A stretch of 64,000 nt of DNA, taken from the NCBI GenBank assembly GCA_030386875.1, contig CM059563.1:52145602-52209601 (forward strand), read 5' to 3'. Made by a program: the position numbers and the translations under genes. Below are positions 51,201 through 63,200 of this stretch, piece after piece. The notes under the pieces are model-generated. The model did not search any database. It was not told the DNA's origin and saw nothing but the letters and a program-made list of their open reading frames with translations. The stretch is from Morinoia aosen. Its lineage: Eukaryota > Arthropoda > Malacostraca > Amphipoda > Talitridae. Each line of letters opens with the position of its first letter. Positions within the stretch are counted from its first letter, which is position 1.

Positions 51201-54200
51201 TTGCTGCCCAGCGGTGGTGCAGTGTTGCTGCCCAGCAGTGGCGCAGTACTGTACCCTCTGAAAAGGGTAAAATTACACGTGCACCACACACCAACATCAC
51301 ACACGCCCTGGAGCCCGGATGCAGGGCCGGGTATGGACGCAGATCATGCGTGCTCTAGCTATAGCTCACACCCTCCTCCCCCTATCTCTCCTGGTTCCGC
51401 TCACTTTTACTTCTGTAAATTTCCTTAGTAAATGTTCCACACATGTTCGTTCCGGTTTATAGAGCAAGTTACTTTGGTAATAATTAGTACGTACAATTAC
51501 TTAGTACCAATTAAGACTGGGTGCTTTCTATTACGTCACCAGAGGGCGTTGTGTTGCTCTCCTCACGATATCTGTGTTACGGTGTTGGGTCTGTGAGGTG
51601 TCAAGTCGATGCTTTGTTTGTACATGTTAATGCTCGTGTTGTGGCTCTCTGCGGTTCTTTATTTGCTGTGCTTGTTTCCTGGGTACTCGTATTGTAAATA
51701 CTGTTGTACTCGGATGTTATTAAAGCAGTTGTTTTCCCGCGTTTGTTGCGCAGTTGTTTTCCGCATTTGTTCAGTAGTTGTTTTCCCTCATTTGTTCAGT
51801 AGTTGTTTTCCCTCATTTGTTCAGTAGTTGTTTTCCCGCATTAGTTCAGTATTTGTTTTCCCGCATTAGTTCAGTAGTTGTTTTCCCACATTAGCTCAGT
51901 AGTTGTTTTCCCGCATTAGTTCAGCTGTTGTTTTCCCGCATTAGTTCAGCTGTTGTTTTCCCGCATTAGTTAAGTAGTTTTTTCCCGCATTAGTTCAGCT
52001 GTTGTTTTCCCGCATTAGTTCAGTAGTTGTTTTCCCGCATTAGTTCAGTAGTTGTTTTCCCACATTAGTTCAGTAGTTGTTTTCCCGCATTAAATCAGCT
52101 GTTGTTTTCCCGCATTAGTTAAGTAGTTTTTTCCCGCATTAGTTAAGCTGTTGTTTTCCCGCATTAGTTCAGCTGTTGTTTTCCCGCATTAGTTCAGTAG
52201 TTGTTTTCCCACATTAGTTCAGTAGTTGTTTTCCCGCATTAGTTCAGTAGTTGTTTTCCCACAATAGTTCAGTAGTTGTTTTCCCGCATTAAATCAGCTG
52301 TTGTTTTCCCACATTAGTTAAGTAGTTTTTCCCGCATTAGTTCAGCTGTTGTTCTCCCGCATTAGTTCAGCTGTTGTTTTCCCGCATTAGTTCAGCTGTT
52401 GTTTTCCCGCATTAGTTCAGCTGTTGTTTTCCCGCATTTGTTCCGCAATTGTTTTCCCGCATTTGTTCCGCAGTTGTTTTCCCGCATTTGTTCAGCAGTT
52501 GTTTTCCCGCATTTGTTCAGCAGTTGTTTTCCCGCATTTGTTCAGCAGTTGTTTTCCCACATTTGTTCAGCAGTTGTTTTCCCGCATTTGTTCAGCAGTT
52601 GTTTTCCCGCATTTGTTCAGCAGTTGTTTTCCCGCATTTGTTCAGCAGTTGTTTTCTCGCATTTGTTCAGCAGTTGTTTTCCCGCATTTGTTCAGCAGTT
52701 GTTTTCCCGCATTTGTTCAGCAGTTGTTTTCCCGCATTTGTTCAGCATTTGTTTTCCCGCATTAGTTCAGCTATTGTTTTCCCGCATTAGTTCAGCTCTT
52801 GTTTTCCCGCATTAGTTCAGCTGTTGTTTTCCCGCATTAGTTAAGTAGTTTTTTTCCCGCATTTAAGTAGTTGTTTTCCCGCATTAGTTCAGCTGTTGTT
52901 TTCCCGCATTAGTTCAGCTGTTGTTTTCCCGCATTAGTTCAGCTGTTGTTTTCCCGCATTAGTTCAGCTGTTGTTTTCCCGCATTAGTTCAGCAGTTGTT
53001 TTCCCGCATTAGTTCAGCAGTTGTTTTCCCGCATTTGTTCAGCAGTTGTTTTCCCGCATTTGTTCAGCAGTTGTTTTCCCGCATTTGTTCAGCAGTTGTT
53101 TTCTCGCATTTGTTCAGCAGTTGTTTTCCCGCATTTGTTCAGCAGTTGTTTTCCCGCATTTGTTCAGCAGTTGTTTTCCCGCATTTGTTCAGCAGTTGTT
53201 TTCCCGCATTTGTTCAGCATTTGTTTTCCCGCATTAGTTCAGCTATTGTTTTCCCGCATTAGTTCAGCTCTTGTTTTCCCGCATTAGTTCAGCTGTTGTT
53301 TTCCCGCATTAGTTAAGTAGTTTTTTTCCCGCATTTAAGTAGTTGTTTTCCCGCATTAGTTCAGCTGTTGTTTTCCCGCATTAGTTCAGCTGTTGTTTTC
53401 CCGCATTAGTTCAGCTGTTGTTTTCCCGCATTAGTTCAGCTGTTGTTTTCCCGCATTAGTTCAGCAGTTGTTTTCCCGCATTAGTTCAGCAGTTGTTTTC
53501 CCGCATTTGTTCAGCAGTTGTTTTCCCGCATTTGTTCAGCAGTTGTTTTCCCGCATTTGTTCAGCAGTTGTTTTCCCGCATTTGTTCAGCAGTTGTTTTC
53601 CCGCATTTGTTCAGCAGTTGTTTTCCCGCATTAGTTCAGTAGTTCTCCCGCATTGGTTGAGCAATAGTAATCCGATATTATTCAAGCAGACGTTCTTCTT
53701 TATCATACAACCAGTTGCATTATCGTATTGTACAGTATATGCAGTTGGACTCGCCTATAAGAGAAGATGTGAGGTCCGCAGCCGAAGGTTAGGTAGGCCT
53801 TTTTTGGTTATGTTGATTTTGTTACGGACAATGGGTTTCCAATTCACTGCTGTCTTTTTTTAGCCCCTTATACTGACTTTAACTTTTATCTTGTTTCATA
53901 AACTTCTTTTCTAACTTACTGTTTCGCCTCAGGGGATACAACTATTTTATCTATTGGGAATGCCTTGATCACGGTTAGGGAGGCGCAAACTAACATCCAA
54001 TTTCTCAATGTACTGTTTCCGCGCGGAGAGGATATTGTGTAGGAACATACCTTGTGCATAGGTTCCGCATTCCCTTAACTCCATACTAAATGGTGCCTTC
54101 ATCCTTCTTTTCTTTAGTATACTTTTGTTGCTGTTAGGGAGAATTTAACCTGACTGATAACTTAATCTATTCTGCCCTGGGGTATTTCTCATGCAGTGTC

Positions 54201-57200
54201 AACATTTTAACTCGTTAATTTATCGTATTTACACTTTATTGCCCAACAGGATCCTACATTTTTCAAAATAAAACTGGAGTGCTTTATATTTCTTGTTGAA
54301 GTTGTGCCCTCATGTATTATTTGAAGATCACTGCTCAGTAGCAGGTGTTTTTGATTCTGATGTCGGCAACATTCTGATGAAGGTGGTTGTCATGACAACA
54401 AACGCAACGGTAATATGCCATGAAGACGGTTGTGATGACAACAATAGCAATGGTAACATGTGTCGTGATGACGGTTGTCATAAAAAATGCAATAGCAATA
54501 ACCTAAGCAATAACTGAAGACTACGAAGTCCCACACAATAGCTGTAATAACAGTACCCTGACCAACACCTGGGGAGTGTGACAGCGTAGCTGCAACAACA
54601 GTAACCTGAACAGTACCCTGACCATCACCTGGGGAGTGTGACAGAGTAGCTGCAACAACAGTAACCTGAACAGTACCCTGACCATCACCTGGGGAGTGTG
54701 ACAGAGTTGCTGCAACAACAGTAACCTGAACAGTACCCTGACCATCACCTGGGGGGTGTGACAGAGTAGCTGCAACAACAGTAACCTGAACAGTACCCTG
54801 ACCATCACCTAGGGAGTGTGACAGAGTAGCTGCAACAACAGTAACCTAAACGGTACCCTGACCATCACCTGGGGAGTGTGACAGAGTAGCTGCAACAACA
54901 GTAACCTGAACAGTACCCCAACAAACCACCGCGTAGCGTGACCGAGTAGCGCGGCTGTGCAGGAGTCGGACAGCGCGGAGCTGAACACGGCGCGGCTGAC
55001 GCGGCTGTGGCGGGAGGAACAGGAGCGGGCGCAGCAGGAGGCCAGGCCGCCGCTCCTCAAGACTGCCGCAATTCGCTTCGTCCGCACCCGCACCCTCGTG
55101 TCCGGCCTCGTGTCCATGTTCAACACCGCCGTCATGTTCTTCCTCACGGTACTGGCTGGGGGAGGGCTGGAGGGGAGTTGGGGTGGGGTTGGACTAGGGT
55201 TAGGATTGGGGCTTGTGCTTGCTTTGGGAGTTGGAGGAAGGGTTAGGATATAATTGTGGGTGAGGCTTGGGAGAATTGAGGCTAGAAGGGAGTTAAGAAA
55301 AGTGCAGAAAAGAAAAAAAATAAACTGTAGGTAGCCAAAACGTTGACGAAGAATGTTAACTTATTGAGACTTTACACTGAGTTTTCGAATGTCTGTGAAT
55401 GGTTGAATCAAATAGGAGCTAAACAGTAAAAATTTTCTATTACTTTACTTTAAGTTACAGAAAACTTCATCCCTTACTTCGTCTACCGGTAATGTTTAAG
55501 AAAAGCCTTAAACATTACCGGTAGACTAAGAGGTGAACACAGTTGATGTTGACACAGATACGCTTTGAGGGACATAGCCTTCCCATTTACACTTGATCCG
55601 GACGGTTGCTAATCATGACCAATGTTTTGAGTGTGATGTGTGAGAAAAATTATTGTTCCTCGAAAGCAAAAAGTTTATTGTTCGGTAATTTGATTTAGGG
55701 GATATGCACGCACTAGTCAAAATGAATGTTTATCGCATTTTATCGTGCGCTAAATGAAGTCGCTAGTTGAAAATATCATGTGAAACTAATACCGTTTCAA
55801 GTTATTTTCAGTTATTGGAAAAAAGTTGCTCTACATGTTGTACAACAAGCATTCTACAATATTTATAACCTAACAAATAGACAAACATTAACAGTGAAAA
55901 AAATGAATGTGTAAGAGCACACAACGTACATTTATATTTTTCATTTTGGGAGACAGTAACTGACACATGACCCGCTCAGTGATAGGACTAAATATATTGT
56001 GGTAGATTCATGTTTCATTTACAGTTGAAGTTGAGATTGGCATTAGTTATGTAATTAGGATTGAGAAAAGGTACACGATTCGAGGAAACTTCTAAATTCC
56101 ATTTAAAGCTTGGCCCACCATGATCTTTAACTATCTTTCATATCTGGACGTAATATCCTTCGCTACTCGAAAGCCCTGTGTTCTTATAAGAATTTAAAGT
56201 ATCAAGTACAATTTTGTCAGTATGGAGTACTCTGTATGCTGTAGATAGTTATAACAGCGCTAAACTGTTCTTTCACTTCCCAGAATATTATTTTTTACTC
56301 GTAGTCAACGCGCTAGTTACTGCATTATTTTCAGTTCTCGTATTCTTGAACGTTCTTCTTACTGTTCCTGCCATTTCCCGTACTCGATCTCTCGTCAATT
56401 ATTTTCTGGCTGCCAGGACATCGAGCTCCGTACGTTCGGTTGGTCGAGGAATACCGTGAATGTAACTCGATCGTTGAACGGTGCCTTCTTCTCTTTACTG
56501 CAGGACTCGTACTGATGTTGCGCTCCTATTGTGCGCCTGTCCATTGACTCTTTTTTACACTTCCTTCCCATCTCTTGAGAATGTATTCCTTGTGTGTAAC
56601 GGGATTCTGTACTCTTAGTTTTCCCCCGGGTTTGGGAGCATATCTTTTTAAGATAAATTTTAAAATATTGTTAAGTGTTAATAATTTCTTGTGGAAGATT
56701 TACGGTTCATCTTGGGTCCGTTGGATCCGTTGTAGAAGACAAGCTGTGTTGTGTTCATGAGCGTGCCGCAGAGACGAAGTTTCGCCTCATTTGTGCCCCT
56801 AGCTCTCCATGGAAGAATTTGCAATACTCCTGCCTGGACTTTTTATCTGAACATTATTGAATGAGTAGCGTATACTTTTGTTCCGCTCAACTGTTCTCTT
56901 TCCCTTCCTGTACTCGTATCCATGACTACCTACCCGAGCGTTTTAGAGTAGTTTTCTTGATTTTTGATGCACTTCGACATCTACGCTGCGACTTGCTATA
57001 CGGTTTTCTTAACTTTGTGTTACAAAAATCTTCAGTGAAATCGTGGGTGACCGGGGATACGTAAAATTTGCCATCAGGACTGCGTATAACCAGTAATGAA
57101 CTTTGTCCCACGTGCCGCAGAGTCACGTGATGCGCATGACGCTGGACTACGTGAACAGCTCTACGCGCGAACCCAGAGAGGCTTGGCTCATCTTGGGGCT

Positions 57201-60200
57201 GGTGGTGCTGCTGAACTTGTTGCGTGCGGTCTCCTTCAACGCCATGTTCGTGATCTCATCTCACTGTGGTCAGTCTTTATGTTGATTGGCACCACGTTTT
57301 TACTGTGCTCTCTGTTAGTCTTACGGTGCACTGCATATTGTATTTTCTCACGGATAAGACGCTTCGGAAACACTTCTAATTTAGTGGTTAATTCAATGGT
57401 AAATGTTGAGCAGCGATGCGACTGACAGGGGCGCTGCAGGGGATGGTGTTCCAGAAGGTGCTGCGCCTGCAGACGGGCGGGGAGGAGTTGTCTGCTCAGG
57501 TCTCCAACATCATCAACAACGACATGGAACGCGTCATGGAGGCCGTCATATCCGTTGTGTTCCTTCCGGGTAAGCTGCACCATCTCGCCGGCGGGTAACT
57601 CGACGGAATTGAATTTAACGCAGTTTTTTGTGCTCTCCTCTCAAGAGAATACAGGTATTGTATCTATGGGAATTAGCTCTCCGAGGGAAAAATGCAAGAT
57701 CTCCTACTGGAAAATAGTTAAACTTGCGTAATTTTGAAATAAAATGTGTTTTTGTTTTTTACGGACGATTTTTTTTTGGTTCACTGCAGTCCTGTTTTTT
57801 AGCACCTACTATTTTTTCTCAAATTTTAAACTGGTCTCATGACCTTACTGAATAACTTGCTGTTTCTATGCGCGGGGGATCTTGTGTGGGACAACACCTG
57901 GTGCATAGATTCCGCAGTCGCTAAATTCCGTACTAAATGGTGCAGGCTCCTGTCCTGTCTATGGAGAACCTCTGTCGGGATGAGGGAGACTTAAACTAGC
58001 TTGTTTAATTTTTCTATGTATCAAAGTTGGAGCTTCTGTATCCTGTCAGAACCGTTGCCTCCGTCCCGTAAAGGAGTTCTGAGTCATCGCTAGAACTCAT
58101 GGCTGAGATAGCAGCCCCAGACGTGCAAACCCGAACTTGTACCTGATTTTTTCGAACAAAATGTTATCGTCAAACTGGTGGTAACGTGGACGTTCTGTGC
58201 GAACGTTTTTGAAATCTGGTGTTATTTTTTCAAACGTTTTTCTGGTGTTATTTTCATTGCGTAATGGGTTGAGCATCACATTTTTGACCCGGAGAATGTT
58301 TCGTTCCCAGTCTGGTCCATGCTTAGAGTTATGCAGCTTTTGTATAGAGTGGTGCAGCTTCTCCTGTGGTTATAGAAAACGGAGAAGAAAATCATGATAG
58401 GATAAAGGAGGGCTCGGCTATTCACAAACTTTGCGCTCAATACACCCACTCCCTCTCATTGCGTTGATAAACGGAAATAGCATATCTACGACACAATTTC
58501 AGTGTGGGGCGATAAATAAACATGTTCATCGATATAGGTACGTGCACATCACACGTATTTAACACGTTCGCTGCCGCATCACGCACATGTGTTCAAGAAG
58601 TACCGGGAGCAGAACTGGATATTTACCGAAAGCTTAGTTGCTTATCGACCACTATAGCGTACCGCTCTTGAATTTACAAAAACTACCGATATCATTGGCA
58701 CTCTAGCCCTTCAGTAAAATAAGAAAAAGCCCACTAGCCTTTCAATAAAATCCATAGATAAATAAATTAATTCCTCCCTTCCTTCTTAAATATCAAAGTT
58801 CCTTTAGCATATTCATCTCTGACGGGTGTGAGGATGTCAATTGGCGGTGACGGTAGTGAACGTGTTAAGTGTACTCTGGTCTCACTGTTGACCTGCATCT
58901 CTCTCTCTCCTCCAGGCCTTCCCTTGACGACGATAGCTGCGCTGCTGTACAGCTGGTACATCGTTGGGGTTTGGTGCCTGTTGGGGTACCTCGCCATCTT
59001 CCTCTTCGTGCCCATTGTGGTGAGTGCGTGGTGCGGCACTGCGCCGGTTACGTCTGGTGTGGCGCCTTTTCACTGTCGCTATTCGTTATGGCAGCTTTAC
59101 CTTTTGGAGGCATTTCAACAGGCATGAATCCAGACAGGAATGGTTAATATAAGAGAATATTACTGCTCAGGCGAGGTGCCTCTTCAATATATAACTGCGG
59201 TATCCAAGGGCTATTTTAGGATCAGAATTGTAGTATTTTTTAATCTCGTAATTCAGATCGTCAAGTGAGGGCTCTCAAAAACCCGTAGCATGTATGTCAA
59301 TCGTCATTATTACTCGTGCTCATCCAGACACATATTCCTATGTATCAAGAGACTCATTGTGAAGTGCGGTGGCAACTCAGGCTTACGTTACATAAAGAGC
59401 TTGGTATGCTGCAGTGAAACAATCATGTCCAGTGATCGTGTCTGTGGCTCGGTCTTGTTTTTTTTTTATCACCGGAAAGAAACAGTAGATTTTAAGTTAG
59501 AATTATCTTGAACACGACATTGTTAGGCTCGTGCCTTGTGGCTTAGTTATACTGACTGCTTGTTGAAAATGCGTCAGAGAAAAAGTCATGAGCTTTCGTT
59601 GAAACATTTAATGCTTCATTCGAATGCCAATTTCGAGGATGAGTTTCAGACGTTTATAATGTGCCTTTCACGCGTTTCGAGGGGCTAACTCGCTTTCTAC
59701 ATTAATTTTGGCGTCTACAGAAACATAACTTTGAATTGCTTTTGCATTCGCAGACACCCGTGACTCTAAATAGTATTTGTTTTCCCAGATCCACGTGAAT
59801 GAATAGTATTTGTATTCACAGATACACATGATTCTAAATAGTATTTGTTTTATTAGGTACACATGACTGAATAGTATTTGTGTTCTCAGAAAACGTGAAT
59901 GTGAATGACTTGCTTCCTCAGAAACACGTGAATGCGAATGACTTTTGCTTCCTCAGAAACACGTAAATGTGGATGATTTTTGCTTCCTCAGAAACACGTG
60001 AATGCGAATGACTTTTGCATCCTCAGAAACACGAAAATGGGGATGACTTTTGCTTCCTCAGAAACACGTGAATGTGAATGACTTTTGCTTCCTCAGAAAC
60101 ACGAAAATGGGGATGACTTATGCTTCCTCAGAAACACGTGAATGCGAATGACTTTTGCATCCTCAGAAACACGAAAATGGGGATGACTTTTGCTTCCTCA

Positions 60201-63200
60201 GAAACACGTGAATGTGAATGACTTTTGCTTCCTCAGAAACACGTGAATGTGAATGACTTTTGCTTCCTCAGAAACACGAAAATGTGGATGACTTTTGCTT
60301 CCTCAGAAACACGTGAATGTGAATGACTTTTGCTTCCTCAGAAACACGAAAATGTGGATGACTTTTGCTTCCTCAGAAACACGTAAATGGGGATGACTTT
60401 TGCATCCTCAGAAACACGAAAATGGGGATGACTTTTGCTTCCTCAGAAACACGAAAATGTGGATGACTTTTGCATCCTCAGAAACACGAAAATGGGGATG
60501 ACTTTTGCTTCCTCAGAAACACGTGAATGTGAATGTCATTTGCTTCCTCAGAAACACGTGAATGTGAATGTCATTTGCTTCCTCAGAAACACGTGAATGT
60601 GAATGACTTTTGCTTCCTCAGAAACACGTAAATGTGAATGACTTGCTTCCTCAGAAACACGTGAATGTGAATGACTTTTGCTTCCTCAGAAACACGTGAA
60701 TGTGAATGACTTTTGCTTCCTCAGAAACACGTGAATGTGAATGTCATTTGCTTCCTCAGAAACACGTGAATGTGAATGTCATTTGCTTCCTCAGAAACAC
60801 GTGAATGTGAATGTCATTTGCTCCCTCAGAAACACGTAAATGTGGATGACTTTTGCTTCCTCAGAAACACGTGAATGTGAATGTCATTTGCTTCCTCAGA
60901 AACACGTGAATGTGAATGTCATTTGCTCCCTCAGAAACACGTAAATGTGAATGTCATTTGCTTCCTCAGAAACACGTAAATGTGGATGACTTTTGCTTCC
61001 TCAGAAACACGTGAATGTGGATGTCATTTGCTTCCTCAGAAACACGTAAATGTGAATGTCATTTGCTTCCTCAGAAACACGTGAATGTGAATGTCATTTG
61101 CTTCCTCAGAAACACGTGAATGTGGATGTCATTTGCTTCCTCAGAAACACGTGAATGTGAATGTCATTTGCTCCCTCAGAAACACGTAAATGTGGATGAC
61201 TTTTGCTTCCTCAGAAACACGTGAATGTGAATGTCATTTGCTTCCTCAGAAACACGTGAATGTGAATGTCATTTGCTTCCTCAGAAACACGTGAATGTGA
61301 ATGTCATTTGCTTCCTCAGAAACACGTGAATGTGAATGTCATTTGCTCCCTCAGAAACACGTAAATGTGAATGTCATTTGCTTCCTCAGAAACACGTAAA
61401 TGTGGATGACTTTTGCTTCCTCAGAAACACGTGAATGTGGATGTCATTTGCTTCCTCAGAAACACGTAAATGTGAATGTCATTTGCTTCCTCAGAAACAC
61501 GTGAATGTGAATGTCATTTGCTTCCTCAGAAACACGTGAATGTGGATGTCATTTGCTTCCTCAGAAACACGTGAATGTGAATGTCATTTGCTTCCTCAGA
61601 AACACGTGAATGTGAATGTCATTTGCTTCCTCAGAAACACGTGAATGTGAATGTCATTTGCTTCCTCAGAAACACGTGAATGTGAATGTCATTTGCTTCC
61701 TCAGAAACACGTGAATGTGAATGTCATTTGCTTCCTCAGAAACACGTGAATGTGGATGTCATTTGCTTCCTCAGAAACACGTGAATGTGAATGTCATTTG
61801 CTCCCTCAGAAACACGTAAATGTGAATGTCATTTGCTTCCTCAGAAACACGTGAATGTGAATGTCATTTGCTTCCTCAGAAACACGTGAATGTGAATGTC
61901 ATTTGCTTCCTCAGAAACACGTGAATGTGAATGTCATTTGCTTCCTCAGAAACACGTGAATGTGAATGACTTGCTTCCTCAGAAACACGTGAATGTGAAT
62001 GTCATTTGCTTCCTCAGAAACACGTGAATGTGAATGTCATTTGCTTCCTCAGAAACACGTGAATGTGAATGTCATTTGCTTCCTCAGAAACACGTAAATG
62101 TGAATGACTTGCTTCCTCAGAAACACGTGAATGTGAATGTCATTTGCTTCCTCAGAAACACGTGAATGTGAATGTCATTTGCTTCCTCAGAAACACGTGA
62201 ATGTGGATGTCATTTGCTTCCTCAGAAACACGTGAATGTGAATGTCATTTGCTTCCTCAGAAACACGTGAATGTGAATGTCATTTGCTTCCTCAGAAACA
62301 CGTGAATGTGAATGTCATTTGCTTCCTCAGAAACACGTGAATGTGGATGACTTTTGCTTCCTCAGAAACACGTGAATGTGGATGTCATTTGCTTCCTCAG
62401 AAACACGTGAATGTGAATGTCATTTGCTCCCTCAGAAACACGTAAATGTGAATGTCATTTGCTTCCTCAGAAACACGTGAATGTGAATGTCATTTGCTTC
62501 CTCAGAAACACGTGAATGTGAATGTCATTTGCTTCCTCAGAAACACGTGAATGTGAATGTCATTTGCTTCCTCAGAAACACGTGAATGTGAATGTCATTT
62601 GCTTCCTCAGAAACACGTGAATGTGAATGTCATTTGCTTCCTCAGAAACACGTGAATGTGAATGTCATTTGCTTCCTCAGAAACACGTGAATGTGAATGT
62701 CATTTGCTTCCTCAGAAACACGTGAATGTGGATGTCATTTGCTTCCTCAGAAACACGTGAATGTGAATGTCATTTGCTCCCTCAGAAACACGTAAATGTG
62801 AATGTCATTTGCTTCCTCAGAAACACGTGAATGTGAATGTCATTTGCTTCCTCAGAAACACGTGAATGTGAATGTCATTTGCTTCCTCAGAAACACGTGA
62901 ATGTGAATGTCATTTGCTTCCTCAGAAACACGTGAATGTGGATGACTTTTGCTTCCTCAGAAACACGGGAATGTGAATGACTTCAGAAACGCTTCTTCAG
63001 AAACGCGTGAGTGTGAATGTCATTTGCTCCCTCAGAAACACGTGAATGTGAATGTCATTTGCTTCCTCAGAAACACGTGAATGTGGATGACTTTTGCTTC
63101 CTCAGAAACACGGGAATGTGAATGACTTCAGAAACGCTTCTTCAGAAACGCGTGAGTGTGAATGTTATTTGCTTCCTCAGAAACACGTAACAGTGAAGAT

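Noticed and set aside
50213-51428. Long open frames of 328-370 codons on both strands
   Set aside because: They are by-products of a 24-bp tandem unit without stops, inside intron 3. Five frames are open at once and there is no sign of translation.
52399-53863. Frames with FSRICSAVVFPHLF repeats
   Set aside because: The 25-bp array gives rotating frames with no stop in the CATTTG form; not a protein.
54521-55147. Reverse-strand frames with VLFRLLLLQLLCHTPQV repeats and an antisense reading of exon 4
   Set aside because: Shadow of the 60-bp array and of the GC-rich exon 4; the plus strand carries the conserved transporter sequence.
59882-63180. Possible CRISPR array
   Set aside because: There are no unique spacers between repeats; it is a simple minisatellite in an animal intron.
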